64,000 nucleotides of DNA from positions 62,001-126,000 of IMG/VR virus record IMGVR_UViG_3300031787_000004. One strand, written 5' to 3'. The notes beneath the pieces were generated by a model that did no database searches, was not told the origin of the DNA, and worked only from the letters and a program-made list of their open reading frames with translations. A program made the translations under genes and the position numbers. Position 1 is the stretch's first letter, and every line of letters starts with the position of its first letter. The stretch is from a virus. This document shows, one piece after another, positions 7,841 through 17,434 of this stretch.

Positions 7841-8616
7841 TAAAAATTGTATCGGGATTTACAGAAAAAGGTGGTTCTACCACTTTTTTTATAAACTTAA
7901 CAAATTTCTTAAATGAAAATGGTATTGATTGCACATTTTACGGTAATCAGAATTACCATTTAGACAAATGTAAATCAGGGAACATTGAAAAAGATTTAAA
8001 GTATGAATCTGATGATATTGTAATTACCCATTTTTTACAACTACAGGAAAGACCACCTGTTAAAAAAGTTATTTTGTCTTGTCATGAAAAATGGTGGTTC
8101 CCTGTTGGTAAAATTAAACAGTATTGGGACCTGTGCGTGTTTTTACATGAAGAGCATCGAAAATATCACTCGGATTACAGGGGTGATTATGTAATAATAC
8201 CAAACATCAAAGAAAATTTAATTATTTCAAATAAAGAGCTGGTAAGAAATATTGCAGGAATTATTGGTACAATTGAAGACAGAAAACAGACCCATGTGTC
8301 AATACAAAGAGCATTAAAAGACAGGTGTGAAAAAATCTATTTGTTCGGTCACATCGGTGACCAAAACTATTTTGACAAATTGGTAAAACCTTTAATGAAT
8401 CCAAGAGTAATTCATTACGGTCACACCACCAATAAACAAGAAATGTACGATATGATTGGTAAGGTATATCACTCATCAAAGGGTGAGGTTGCTTGTTTGG
8501 TTAAAGATGAATGTTATTTAACCGGTACAGAGTTTTATGGTAATGAAGAGACTATGAATGAAGTTTCTAAATTAAGTAACGAAGAGATATTAACACTTTG
8601 GAAAAACATATTTTAA
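7837..8616 (+). CDS. GT-B-type glycosyltransferase-like protein
   Basis: The N-terminus KIVSGFTEKGGSTTFFINL fits the donor-independent first domain of group-1 (GT4-like) enzymes with its glycine loop, and the second half (GIIGTIEDRKQTH, YLFGHIGD, GHTTNKQEMYDMI) resembles the nucleotide-sugar domain. Length 259 is short for GT4, so the protein may be minimal. Soluble, with no membrane helix. It is coupled to the gene before by ATGA and followed after one base by the next. Confidence 0.65.
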   Translation: MIKIVSGFTEKGGSTTFFINLTNFLNENGIDCTFYGNQNYHLDKCKSGNIEKDLKYESDDIVITHFLQLQERPPVKKVILSCHEKWWFPVGKIKQYWDLCVFLHEEHRKYHSDYRGDYVIIPNIKENLIISNKELVRNIAGIIGTIEDRKQTHVSIQRALKDRCEKIYLFGHIGDQNYFDKLVKPLMNPRVIHYGHTTNKQEMYDMIGKVYHSSKGEVACLVKDECYLTGTEFYGNEETMNEVSKLSNEEILTLWKNIF

Positions 8617-8617
8617 A

Positions 8618-9340
8618 ATGAAGATACACGCACATATACTGTCATGGAATGAAGAAAAAATATTACCATTCACATTGGATTACTATAGTACAATCTGTGA
8701 AAAAATATTCATATACGATAATATGTCAACGGACTCCTCTGATGAGATTTATAAGAGGTACCCAAAAGTTGAGGTTATTAAATGGGATAGTGGTAATGAA
8801 ATAAATGAAATTAATTACGTAAACATTAAATCCGAAGAGTATAAAAAAAGAAGTAGAGGTCAGGGTGTTGATTGGGTTATAGTTTGTGACTGTGATGAGT
8901 TTATATACCATGAAAATCTTATGGATAAACTTCAAGAGTACAAAGAAATGGGTATAACCGTCCCAAGAATAGACGGTCACGACATGGTTAGTACTGAATT
9001 TCCAATATACGACGGTGAATTCATTACAACAAAAATTAAAACAGGTTCACAAACGTATGAACCAATGTGTAAAAATATAATTTTTCATCCTGATTTAGAT
9101 ATAAAATACGGCATTGGTGGTCACAGTTTTAATTCTGTTGATGGTAAATTTTCGGATGAGCGGGAAATAAAACTTCTTCACTATAAATTCTTGGGTAAAG
9201 ACTACGTGAAGAACATTTACATTTCAAGAGCAAAGAGATTGTCATCGTTCAATAAACAACATAAATTCGGTGAACATTATTTTAATTTACCATTCAATTA
9301 CATGGACAGCATGTTAAAAGAAAATTATCAAGTTATATGA
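8618..9340 (+). CDS. GT-A glycosyltransferase (family 2/92-like)
   Basis: Starts MKIHAHILSWNEEKILPFTL, then IFIYDNMSTDSS, the typical nucleotide-sugar-binding start of GT2-like enzymes, and carries the metal-binding DxD motif in VIVCDCDEFIYH (about residue 90). The later GGHSFN and LLHYKFLG pieces also occur in this subgroup (Glyco_tranf_2_4 / GT92-like). No membrane segments. Overlaps the next gene by four bases. Substrate unknown. Confidence 0.85.
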   Translation: MKIHAHILSWNEEKILPFTLDYYSTICEKIFIYDNMSTDSSDEIYKRYPKVEVIKWDSGNEINEINYVNIKSEEYKKRSRGQGVDWVIVCDCDEFIYHENLMDKLQEYKEMGITVPRIDGHDMVSTEFPIYDGEFITTKIKTGSQTYEPMCKNIIFHPDLDIKYGIGGHSFNSVDGKFSDEREIKLLHYKFLGKDYVKNIYISRAKRLSSFNKQHKFGEHYFNLPFNYMDSMLKENYQVI

Positions 9341-10158
9341 GGAAAATACTTATATCGGATTTTACCATTAAAGAAGTACCTCACGGTGGTTCTGAATGGG
9401 TGAATCAAGTTTTAATTGATAGATTTAATCTTGAGTTTGAATATTCAAACCAAGTCAAGTCATTTGATTACAACGCCCTGTATATTATATCAAATATTTC
9501 TTTGATGAACCCAAACTTGGTTAATCAAATACAAAATTTGAACTACGTCATTATTGAAAACGATTATAAAATATGTGCAAGTAGACACCCATGGAGATAT
9601 ACCGACAACATAATTCCGATTGAGGAAAGAACCAACTATTCTCTTTACCGGAATGCAAAAGCGGTATTTGTTCAAACAACCGACCACATGAACGTTTATC
9701 TTAAAAACGATGTTGTTGCTAATTTTATAAATCTGAATAGTTCGATATGGTCAAATGAGGACTTAGAATTATTGAGGAATTTAAATAAATCCAACAATGT
9801 TAAAAACGACAAATATTCTGTTTACTATACAAATAATTGGATAAAGAACACCCAAGGTAGTCTGAAGTATTGTTCTGAAAATAAATTACCGGTCCATATT
9901 CTTAAAGAATCTAAAGACAGAGTTGAATTTTTAAGTAATATGGCCAAATGTAAAGGTATTGTGTTTTTCCCGATAGCAAGAGAAACTTTTTGTAGACTGG
10001 TTGTTGAGGCAAAATGTTTAGGTTTGGAAGTAATAACGACACAAAATTATGGTGCAAGTTTAGAAGAATGGTTTAATAGGTTATCAGGTGATGAATTAAT
10101 TGATTTCTTAGAAACTAACACTTTAAAAAATTTAGAAATCATTTCAACTTATATATGA
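9337..10158 (+). CDS. GT-B-like glycosyltransferase
   Basis: Starts MRKILISDFTIKEVPHGGSEWVNQVL, close in pattern to group-1 enzymes that begin with a Gly-Gly-x-Glu loop. The C-terminal half has YYTNNWIKNTQGSLKY, LSNMAKCKGIVFFPIARETFCRLVVEAKCLG, which corresponds to the E-x7-E-type nucleotide-sugar site of GT4 proteins. Soluble, 273 residues. ATGA overlap on both sides. Donor unknown. Confidence 0.75.
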   Translation: MRKILISDFTIKEVPHGGSEWVNQVLIDRFNLEFEYSNQVKSFDYNALYIISNISLMNPNLVNQIQNLNYVIIENDYKICASRHPWRYTDNIIPIEERTNYSLYRNAKAVFVQTTDHMNVYLKNDVVANFINLNSSIWSNEDLELLRNLNKSNNVKNDKYSVYYTNNWIKNTQGSLKYCSENKLPVHILKESKDRVEFLSNMAKCKGIVFFPIARETFCRLVVEAKCLGLEVITTQNYGASLEEWFNRLSGDELIDFLETNTLKNLEIISTYI

Positions 10159-11147
10159 TATTATTTTGTTACGGCACAAGACCTGAGTATATTAAAATAA
10201 AAAAATTAATAGAAATGTGTGGGGAAAGTATTCCCCATAAAATTTTATATGTTACCCAACACAAAGATATTGTATTGGGTGATTTTGATTATAAATTATC
10301 CATTGATGATACGTGTGAAAATAGATTGGATAGTATTATGTCATCCGTATTTTTAAATTTTAAAAAAGAATTTTTGGAAGGGGTTACACATATACTTATC
10401 CAAGGGGACACCGCAACCGCTCTTTCATTATCCCTAATAGGATTACACCATAAAAAAGAAGTGATTCATTTAGAAGCGGGATTACGGACATATGACTACA
10501 ATCACCCTTACCCCGAAGAAATGTATCGGCAGTTAATTAGTAGAATTTCAAACTATAATCTTTGCCCAACAGAAAGTAACAAGATGAACTTAGAAAATGA
10601 AAAAGTTCAGGGTAAAAATTTTGTAGTTGGCAATACCGTATTAGATAATCTTAATAAAGAAAATATTACATACGAAAATAAAGTCTTAATCACTTTACAT
10701 AGAAGAGAGAATCATGAGATGATGTCGGAGTGGTTTGATGTTATCAATCGATTAGCAAAGAATAATCCTGAATTAAAATTCATTCTTCCAATACACCCAA
10801 ACCCAAACGTCATAAAACACAAACATATATTGACACATGTTGATGTTATTGAACCATTAACCCATGATAAATTTATTGAGGAATTCAAATCCTGTAAATT
10901 ACTAATTTCAGATAGTGGGGGTGTTCAAGAAGAGGCGTCGTTCCTAAATAAGAAAGTTATTGTATGTAGAGAAAAAACTGAGAGACCTGAGTCCTTGGGT
11001 AAAACGTCTTTTATATGTAAAAAACCCATTGACTTAGAAGGTATTTTTTACGATATTATTAACGATTTCCAAACAGAATATGATTGTCCTTTTGGTGATG
11101 GTAATTCTTGTGAAAGAATCATTGAAATATTTAGAAAAATTGTATGA
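10155..11147 (+). CDS. wecB: UDP-N-acetylglucosamine 2-epimerase (WecB-like)
   Basis: Interconverts UDP-GlcNAc and UDP-ManNAc in the non-hydrolysing family. Signatures in order are FCYGTRPEYIKIKKLIE, the QGDTATALSLSLIGLHH segment, HLEAGLRTYD, the YPEEMYRQLISRIS helix, GNTVLDN, LITLHRRENHE, SDSGGVQEEASFL and VCREKTERPE. Catalytic acidic and histidine residues of the family are visible. Length 330 is slightly short, mainly at the C-terminus. It would supply ManNAc-type sugar to the neighbouring transferases. Confidence 0.93.
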   Translation: MILFCYGTRPEYIKIKKLIEMCGESIPHKILYVTQHKDIVLGDFDYKLSIDDTCENRLDSIMSSVFLNFKKEFLEGVTHILIQGDTATALSLSLIGLHHKKEVIHLEAGLRTYDYNHPYPEEMYRQLISRISNYNLCPTESNKMNLENEKVQGKNFVVGNTVLDNLNKENITYENKVLITLHRRENHEMMSEWFDVINRLAKNNPELKFILPIHPNPNVIKHKHILTHVDVIEPLTHDKFIEEFKSCKLLISDSGGVQEEASFLNKKVIVCREKTERPESLGKTSFICKKPIDLEGIFYDIINDFQTEYDCPFGDGNSCERIIEIFRKIV

Positions 11148-11872
11148 GTATAACGGTAATATTAAATGGGTATAAAAGACCACATGTTCTCCAAAAACAA
11201 TTGGAATCAATTAGAAATCAAAGTGTCCAACCCGAATCAATTTTATTTTGGCAAAATTCTGGTTCTCAATTTGATGAGGGACTAACCAAAGATTTAATTC
11301 ACGCATCTTGTAATAGTAATTTAGGTGTGTGGGCAAGATTTGCATTTGCTTTAAATGCCAACACAGAATATATTTGTGTTTTTGATGATGACACAATACC
11401 GGGTAAACTATGGTTAGAAAACTGTCTAAACACCATGAAAATTCAAGAAGGTTTATTAGGAACTATCGGTGTAAAATTTCACACAAAAAACTCTTATTGG
11501 CCAGCAACAAGAGTCGGTTGGGACCAACCTAACGAAGAAATTGAAAAGGTCGACATTGTTGGTCACTCGTGGTTCTTTAAAAGAGAATGGTTATCGATAT
11601 TTTGGAGAGAATTACCTGAAATCAATCAGAGTAAATTAGTTGGTGAGGATATGCACTTTTCATATACATTACAGAAATACGCAAATATCGGAACTTACGT
11701 TCCTCCCCATCCTAAAGAAAATAGAGAAATGTGGGGTAGTATACCAGAATATGCATGGGAACATGGAACTGATTCCAACGCAATTTCCGTAAATCATTCA
11801 AATATGAATTTAATGGGTGAAGTTTACCGTGGGTATGTAAATAAAGGATTTAAGACAATATTAAATGATTGA
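11144..11872 (+). CDS. Family 2 glycosyltransferase
   Basis: Canonical GT2 start (SITVILNGYKRPHVLQKQLESI) and the metal-binding cluster YICVFDDDTIPGKLWLE at about residue 85-101. A second conserved region VGEDMHFSYTLQKYANI corresponds to the catalytic base area (ED) of GT2 enzymes. Soluble. Overlaps the gene before by four bases and the gene after by eight. Sugar specificity not predictable. Confidence 0.88.
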   Translation: MSITVILNGYKRPHVLQKQLESIRNQSVQPESILFWQNSGSQFDEGLTKDLIHASCNSNLGVWARFAFALNANTEYICVFDDDTIPGKLWLENCLNTMKIQEGLLGTIGVKFHTKNSYWPATRVGWDQPNEEIEKVDIVGHSWFFKREWLSIFWRELPEINQSKLVGEDMHFSYTLQKYANIGTYVPPHPKENREMWGSIPEYAWEHGTDSNAISVNHSNMNLMGEVYRGYVNKGFKTILND

Positions 11873-12584
11873 AAAGTATATTGAAGATTTTAATTCGTTT
11901 TGGGAAAAGATAGATAGTCGAACTAACTTTTCTTTTGTTAGATATGCCGATGGTGAAGTGATGTTAATGAATAATTCACCGATAGAAAAGAATACACAAG
12001 CGTATCAAAACGATAAATGGTTTTCGAGTGGGGGACAAACCAAATTAGGTGTGGATTTAAATGAATGTATAGGGTTGAACGACCCAAATTTTTATTTTGC
12101 AATATCCTCCAAAACTGATAGTATTAGAGACTATAATTTTTTATATGATAGAATACAAAATAAATCAAACATTACATTTGCTAACCTATGGATTAACGCA
12201 AATTACAAAGAAAATATATCAAGAATAAGAAATATAAATCGAGATGTTGTTTTAATTTGTAATGAAAATTGTGATTTAAAAAACATACCATTTAGTGTAT
12301 CAGAATTTGTACCGTTCCCTAATGATTGTGTAAACTATTGGGAAGAACATAGAGATTCGTTTTTAGAAAAAATATACAATGTTTCTTCAAAATATAAAGA
12401 TACTTTATTTATCGTATGTTGTGGACCAACATCTGCTGTTATCATAAAACATATGTTTACAAATAATAGTAATAACACTTATATTGATTTTGGTTCCGCA
12501 TTAGATGTATTCATACATAATAAAATAACTAGACCATACATGTATGAAGGGTCACAATATCATAATCACATATCAAAATTTTAA
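11865..12584 (+). CDS. GT-D-fold glycosyltransferase-like protein
   Basis: The stretch SFVRYADGEVMLMNN (about 23-37) carries the Arg-x-x-Asp-Gly-Glu pattern of the GT-D (DUF1792) family, and the C-terminal CCGPTSAVIIKHMF followed by YIDFGSALDVF fits the Gly-Pro and Asp-x-Gly strand-loop of the same fold. The middle is more divergent than in bacterial members. GT-D enzymes add glucose to glycan chains on serine-rich adhesins in some Gram-positive bacteria, which makes this family notable next to Thr-rich stalk proteins. Confidence 0.65.
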   Translation: MIEKYIEDFNSFWEKIDSRTNFSFVRYADGEVMLMNNSPIEKNTQAYQNDKWFSSGGQTKLGVDLNECIGLNDPNFYFAISSKTDSIRDYNFLYDRIQNKSNITFANLWINANYKENISRIRNINRDVVLICNENCDLKNIPFSVSEFVPFPNDCVNYWEEHRDSFLEKIYNVSSKYKDTLFIVCCGPTSAVIIKHMFTNNSNNTYIDFGSALDVFIHNKITRPYMYEGSQYHNHISKF

Positions 12585-12590
12585 TTCAGT

Positions 12591-13181
12591 ATGAATAATG
12601 ATTTTTGTGTCATAGTACAAGGACCTTCAGACTACGTTAAAGAATTAAAAAACGCTTGGACTGGTTATGATTTGATTTGGTCAACATGGCAAGGTGAAGA
12701 ATCAAAATACGATACTAATGATGTTGTCTTATTCAACAGTATTCCACACGATAGGGGTGTACAAAATATAGCACTACAAAAAATATCAACTTTGAATGGA
12801 ATAATGAAAGCCAAAGAAATAGGTTACAACAGAGTCCTTAAATGGAGAAGTGATTTACTACCATCTAATGCAAATAGATTAGTTTCCACATTTAAAAAAG
12901 AGTGTGTAAATTTTTTGACTTGGCATAATGAAGGAAAATATTTTGTTGATTATTTTGTGGAGGGTGAAATAGATACGGTGTTTGATATTTGGAATGTATC
13001 TACCATACACGATGAGTATTCGGAAAAAATAATCACGGAAAATATAATATCACTTAACTATAAAAATATAAACTTTATGGGTGGCGAATTAAGTAATGAT
13101 AATGAAATTTTTTGGTTAAAACGAAATATTAATTTGTCCACATATAAAGACGCACCATGTTATAGTATGGTGGTGATTTAA
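12591..13181 (+). CDS. WavE-like lipopolysaccharide-synthesis family protein
   Basis: The order DFCVIVQGPSDYVKEL, DLIWSTWQGE, VQNIALQKISTLNGIMKAKE and RVLKWRSDLLPSN resembles the WavE family, in which VQGP and KxRsD are hallmarks. Such proteins act in LPS or capsule synthesis and are probable glycosyltransferases, though not biochemically well defined. 196 residues, shorter than usual. Soluble and inside the sugar cassette. Confidence 0.6.
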   Translation: MNNDFCVIVQGPSDYVKELKNAWTGYDLIWSTWQGEESKYDTNDVVLFNSIPHDRGVQNIALQKISTLNGIMKAKEIGYNRVLKWRSDLLPSNANRLVSTFKKECVNFLTWHNEGKYFVDYFVEGEIDTVFDIWNVSTIHDEYSEKIITENIISLNYKNINFMGGELSNDNEIFWLKRNINLSTYKDAPCYSMVVI

Positions 13182-13192
13182 AAATTATAAAA

Positions 13193-13927
13193 ATGATAGA
13201 TAATTCAAAATTTATTGACGACGCATTTACTCAAGATGAATTAAATAGGGGTGCCTTTACCGATTTGAATGGTAGATGTCCATTATGGACAACAAAAATG
13301 ATTAATGTTATAAAAGATAAAATTGACTTTAATGATGTCAACACAATATTAGATATTGGGTCAAGAGATGGTTGCCAAAGTTTAGAGTTAAATAGATGGT
13401 TTCCACATGCTAAAATATATGCGTTTGAACCAGTAAAAGAAAACTACGAATTTACAGTTAAGAACGTTGAGAAAATTAATAACATAAAAGTTTACCAATA
13501 CGCAATAAACAATTACAACGGTAAAACTAAATTTTACGAAGTTTATAATGGAAATGTGGGTGCCAGTTCTTTATTACAGACAACAAACCACTGGCGTTCA
13601 TCTCAGTGGGCCCAAAAGGAAACTGAGGTTGACTGTATTGTTCTTAGTGATTGGTTAAAAGAAAATGATATTAAAAGTGTTGATTTGATTTGGATGGATG
13701 TTCAAGGTGCAGAAAATATCGTATTAGACTCTCTAAAAGAATATTTAAATGATGTAAAAATAATAACCACCGAAGTAGGGTTACAGGAATTATATCGTGG
13801 TTCTACAAGTAAATCTGAACTAGATGAAAAACTAAATAGGTTTATACCAATAGACGAGTCGCCAGAATCTTCAAACACAGAAATGGATGTGGTTTATATC
13901 AACAAAAATTTAACACCTTATGGATAA
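13193..13927 (+). CDS. FkbM-family methyltransferase
   Basis: SAM-dependent O-methyltransferase of the FkbM type: ILDIGSRDGCQSLEL is the SAM-binding glycine loop, IYAFEPVKENYEFT the acidic ribose-binding strand, and VDLIWMDVQGAENIVLDSL the second family signature. A longer N-terminal region (1-45) precedes the domain. In glycan loci these enzymes usually methylate sugar hydroxyls. Overlaps the next gene by eight bases. One of two FkbM genes in the cassette. Confidence 0.88.
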   Translation: MIDNSKFIDDAFTQDELNRGAFTDLNGRCPLWTTKMINVIKDKIDFNDVNTILDIGSRDGCQSLELNRWFPHAKIYAFEPVKENYEFTVKNVEKINNIKVYQYAINNYNGKTKFYEVYNGNVGASSLLQTTNHWRSSQWAQKETEVDCIVLSDWLKENDIKSVDLIWMDVQGAENIVLDSLKEYLNDVKIITTEVGLQELYRGSTSKSELDEKLNRFIPIDESPESSNTEMDVVYINKNLTPYG

Positions 13928-14621
13928 TAAAATTTGTTACGTTACTTATACAAATTCAAAATGTTCAGATATTTTGGATATGTTCTTGTTAGAACAAAAA
14001 AAGTACACAAACTTACCGATGTATTTTATTACAGATGTAATGATACCCGAGCAAATTTGTTTTTTATATGAAAATCAAGAACCTTATTATGAATCATGGT
14101 TAAAGTGTTTATCTTCAATACCATATGACTATTTTATATACTTACAAGAAGACTTTATTCTTTATAACAATGTCAGTCATGATAAAATTTTTAATTACCT
14201 CGATTTTTTACATGATAACCAAGAATATTCGTTCATTAGATTGTTAAAATCGGGGTCTGTTAAAGATAAAAAAATTTATGAGACCTTATATGAAATAGAA
14301 TCCGACAATAAAGATATATTTTCTATGCAACCAACTATTTGGAAAAAAGATGATTACATTAAAATCATGAAAGGTACCAAAAATAATATGTGGTTAGAGA
14401 ATGAAACATATAGAAATTTTATGATAGAAAACAACATCAAAGGTTTATATCATTACGATGGTGAAAACAAAAGGGGGTTGAATCATTTTGATAGTTCTGT
14501 TTATCCATATATAGCAACGGCTTTAGTTAGAGGTAAATGGAATTTATCTGAATACCCTAATGAACTCTCTCCATTAATAAATGAATATGAAATAAACGTA
14601 AATGTTCGGGGGATACATTAA
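13920..14621 (+). CDS. Probable glycosyltransferase, GT-A-like
   Basis: The central motif YDYFIYLQEDFILYN resembles the metal/nucleotide-binding strand of several GT-A enzymes (Gln-Glu-Asp-x-x-Leu), followed by IRLLKSGSV and an aromatic region with MQPTIWKKDDYIKIM, the usual acceptor loop. The start is weakly conserved (KICYVTYTNSKCSDIL). No membrane helix. Position inside the cassette supports the call, but family is not certain. Confidence 0.65.
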   Translation: MDNKICYVTYTNSKCSDILDMFLLEQKKYTNLPMYFITDVMIPEQICFLYENQEPYYESWLKCLSSIPYDYFIYLQEDFILYNNVSHDKIFNYLDFLHDNQEYSFIRLLKSGSVKDKKIYETLYEIESDNKDIFSMQPTIWKKDDYIKIMKGTKNNMWLENETYRNFMIENNIKGLYHYDGENKRGLNHFDSSVYPYIATALVRGKWNLSEYPNELSPLINEYEINVNVRGIH

Positions 14622-14623
14622 TA

Positions 14624-15298
14624 ATGAAAATTGTTCTATCTTTTTACACCAACAATAAATTTAGTAACACCGTTCAAAAATTAATCGGATATTATAATTC
14701 ACGTGGTTTCAATGATATCCGAGGATTTAAATCTGAAGATGTTAAGAAAGGTATTTTTTATGAAAACCATAAAGAAATATTAGATTGTGAAACGGGTGAT
14801 GGATTTTGGTTGTGGAAACCAAAAATTATTTTAGATATTTTGAATGAATTAGAAGATGGGGATGCATTAATTTATACCGATGCCGGTGATTTAGTTGATG
14901 TTGATTATAATACGATTGCAAATTATTTGAAAGATAATGATTATTATTTTACAAATTGGAATGGAAATCGTTGGCCTCAAAAAATATGTACAAAAAGAGA
15001 CTGTTTTATCTTGATGGATTGTGATGAAGAAAAGTTTCATGAAACACCACAGATGGAAGCAGGATTTATCATCATTAAAAAAACCAAACAAATGATGGAA
15101 TTTGTTCACGATTATTTTAAGTATTGTAGTATTAAACAGATAGTTGACAATGAACCAAATCAAATTGGTGAGAATTTTCCAAATTGGCAATTCCATAGAA
15201 ATGACCAAAGTATATTAACTAACTTGGTTGTGAAACATAATTTAAAATTTGATTATTGTCTCGATTATAGAATAAAATACAACGTATATATACCATGA
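14624..15298 (+). CDS. Probable glycosyltransferase (WLWKP/YTDAG type)
   Basis: Contains GDGFWLWKPKIILDIL and EDGDALIYTDAGDLV, a pair of motifs I associate with a capsular/LPS transferase family in which the aromatic-Lys-Pro loop precedes a DxD-like acidic strand. C-terminal HRNDQSILTNLVVKH fits the acceptor-helix region. 224 residues, soluble. Starts two bases after the previous stop and overlaps the next by four bases. Confidence 0.65.
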   Translation: MKIVLSFYTNNKFSNTVQKLIGYYNSRGFNDIRGFKSEDVKKGIFYENHKEILDCETGDGFWLWKPKIILDILNELEDGDALIYTDAGDLVDVDYNTIANYLKDNDYYFTNWNGNRWPQKICTKRDCFILMDCDEEKFHETPQMEAGFIIIKKTKQMMEFVHDYFKYCSIKQIVDNEPNQIGENFPNWQFHRNDQSILTNLVVKHNLKFDYCLDYRIKYNVYIP

Positions 15299-16056
15299 AA
15301 TTTATTGCATTAAATTATAATTATGACTTAAATAAAATGTCCCAAATCGGTCGGAAATGGGCGTTTGATGTCTACAAAAATAAAGAGTTTATATCTGATT
15401 ATTCATCAGCATCTTATGCTTCATTTATTGATAAGAATAGAAAAAGTATTTTACATCTTTATACTGATGATGTTGAGGGTATGAAAGAAAAAATGAACAA
15501 GTATAACATTGACCAAGACAGAATTATTTATATTGATTACACGGAACAACTTACCAAATACAATGAAAGTCTTAATTATAGTTTTACAGTTTTAAATGAT
15601 TTTATTAATTATGCAAAATCAGAAACTGAGTACACTGTAAAAATCGATAATGATTTATTTTTTCATTCGGAATTACCACAAATTGATGATAATTCTATTA
15701 TGGTTTGGAAGTATGAAAGAATCGTTAGGAATGGTGACCCGAGATGGGGTGAAATAAAAATATGTAAACAGGTTACAAATGATTTAGATTTTAAAATTTA
15801 TAATTTAGGTATTTTTGGGTTGCCCGCGGATTACAATATTCACCAAGCAAAAAAAATTATGGAAGATATGATATCGGTAGACATTTCAGATGTGACTGAT
15901 ACAGACTCGAAGATTTATCATTGTTGTGAGCAAACGGCAAATAATTGGATTTTTCACAAAGAAAATTATAACGTGATTGAAACGTATAATTATGTTGACC
16001 ACCTGTTTGATAGAAAAGGTGATTGTATAGAATTATCAAAATATCTTTTAAAATGA
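15295..16056 (+). CDS. Probable GT-A glycosyltransferase
   Basis: The motif EYTVKIDNDLFFHSE at about residue 115 is a DxD-like metal site in a GT-A context, and VWKYERIVRNGDPRWGEIKI with LGIFGLPADYN follows the same layout as small family-specific transferases. Soluble, 253 residues. Its TGA stop shares ATGA with the next gene. Sugar unknown. Confidence 0.6.
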   Translation: MKFIALNYNYDLNKMSQIGRKWAFDVYKNKEFISDYSSASYASFIDKNRKSILHLYTDDVEGMKEKMNKYNIDQDRIIYIDYTEQLTKYNESLNYSFTVLNDFINYAKSETEYTVKIDNDLFFHSELPQIDDNSIMVWKYERIVRNGDPRWGEIKICKQVTNDLDFKIYNLGIFGLPADYNIHQAKKIMEDMISVDISDVTDTDSKIYHCCEQTANNWIFHKENYNVIETYNYVDHLFDRKGDCIELSKYLLK

Positions 16057-16820
16057 AAACATCAGTAGTATTGACAATTCACAACAAGGAATTCTTAATG
16101 AACCAAGTGGTGAGTAACTTGGTAAATAATTTATCAGAACTGAATGACCAGATTGTAATAGTTTTTGATGGTTGTACAGATAATAGTGAAGGTATTGTTC
16201 GTGACAATTTAAAGAGAGTTAGTAATAAAAAAATTGATTACCTGTATGCCGACAATGTTTTTGAAACCAAAGCAAATAATATTGGTCTAAAGTCTGTTAT
16301 AAATGATTATGTGGTCTTAATCCAAGATGATATGGTTGTCACAGAAAAAGATTTTGATAAGAGGATGTTGGAACCGTTCATAAAATATAGTGATGTGTTC
16401 GCTGTAACATCTTTTGTTGCTCACAATAACATCTATAATGAACAAACAAAACAAATAAATTACATCGATATTGCACATAAAGATAACTCATCAAGAGATA
16501 TTTTTTATGCTAGAGAATATGGTAACAGAGGTCCACTAATGTACAACTATAATGACGTGGTCAAATTAAATTTTTTAGACGAATATTTTTCACCCCAAAA
16601 TTATGATGATATGGATATGTCCATGAGAGCATTCAAAGAACTCGGAAAAGTGTCAGGTTTATATACGATAGATTATATTTCCGAACCTGGATGGGGGACC
16701 ACTAGACAAAAAAATCAATCATTACATAATAATTTAGTTTACGTAAACGCAGCAAAAATACTTGAAAAACACAGGGATTTATTGTATAATAAAGACAAAT
16801 ATAAAGAGGATAGAGAATGA
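16053..16820 (+). CDS. Family 2 glycosyltransferase
   Basis: Classic GT2 start MKTSVVLTIHNKEFLMNQVV, the nucleotide motif VIVFDGCTDNSEGI, and the metal motif VVLIQDDMVVTEKDF. The acceptor region contains FLDEYFSPQNYDDMDMSMRAF, matching the ED-type base. I start at 16053, where ATG overlaps the stop of the gene before; an upstream ATG would add ten residues inside that gene. Soluble. Confidence 0.88.
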   Translation: MKTSVVLTIHNKEFLMNQVVSNLVNNLSELNDQIVIVFDGCTDNSEGIVRDNLKRVSNKKIDYLYADNVFETKANNIGLKSVINDYVVLIQDDMVVTEKDFDKRMLEPFIKYSDVFAVTSFVAHNNIYNEQTKQINYIDIAHKDNSSRDIFYAREYGNRGPLMYNYNDVVKLNFLDEYFSPQNYDDMDMSMRAFKELGKVSGLYTIDYISEPGWGTTRQKNQSLHNNLVYVNAAKILEKHRDLLYNKDKYKEDRE

Positions 16821-17434
16821 ATAATATAGAGCTAAAGACATTTATGATTAATCATAATGTTAATATCCATGGTGTGATTCACGTTGGTGCACATTTTGGT
16901 CAAGAAGATGAAGTTTATAAGGAATTGGGTATTTCAAACAGAATATACTTTGAACCTCTATCGTCTAATTTTGAGACCTTAAAAGAAAAAATAGATGATG
17001 ACGCAATTTTAGTTAAACTGGCGTTAGGTAATGAAAAGAGAAAAGTTTCTATGTTTGTAGAATCCTTTAATAAAGGTATGTCATCCTCAATATTAGAACC
17101 GAAATTACATTCTGTTCAATTTCCTCATATCGTTTTTGATTCTGTAGAAGAAGTTGAAATGGATAGATTGGATGATTTAAATTACGATTTTTCAAAATAC
17201 AACATGATGAATATCGATGTTCAAGGTTTTGAATTAGAGGTTCTCAAAGGTTCCGTGAATACATTAATCAACATTGACTACGTTATTGTAGAAATAAACA
17301 GAGCCGAATTATATAAAGGTTGTCCACACTTTGATGAAATAAACAATTGGATGACACATCATGGGTTTACCTGTGTTGAACAATTTTGGTGGGGTAATAA
17401 TTTTGGTGAGGGATTTTTTAAAAAAATAAAATGA
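16817..17434 (+). CDS. FkbM-family methyltransferase
   Basis: Second FkbM member: GVIHVGAHFGQEDEVY (SAM loop), RIYFEPLSSNFETL (acidic strand), and NMMNIDVQGFELEVLKGS (family signature) followed by VIVEINRAELYKG. More compact (205 residues) than the first. The two FkbM proteins differ clearly in sequence, so they probably methylate different positions or sugars. ATGA overlaps on both sides. Confidence 0.9.
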   Translation: MNNIELKTFMINHNVNIHGVIHVGAHFGQEDEVYKELGISNRIYFEPLSSNFETLKEKIDDDAILVKLALGNEKRKVSMFVESFNKGMSSSILEPKLHSVQFPHIVFDSVEEVEMDRLDDLNYDFSKYNMMNIDVQGFELEVLKGSVNTLINIDYVIVEINRAELYKGCPHFDEINNWMTHHGFTCVEQFWWGNNFGEGFFKKIK

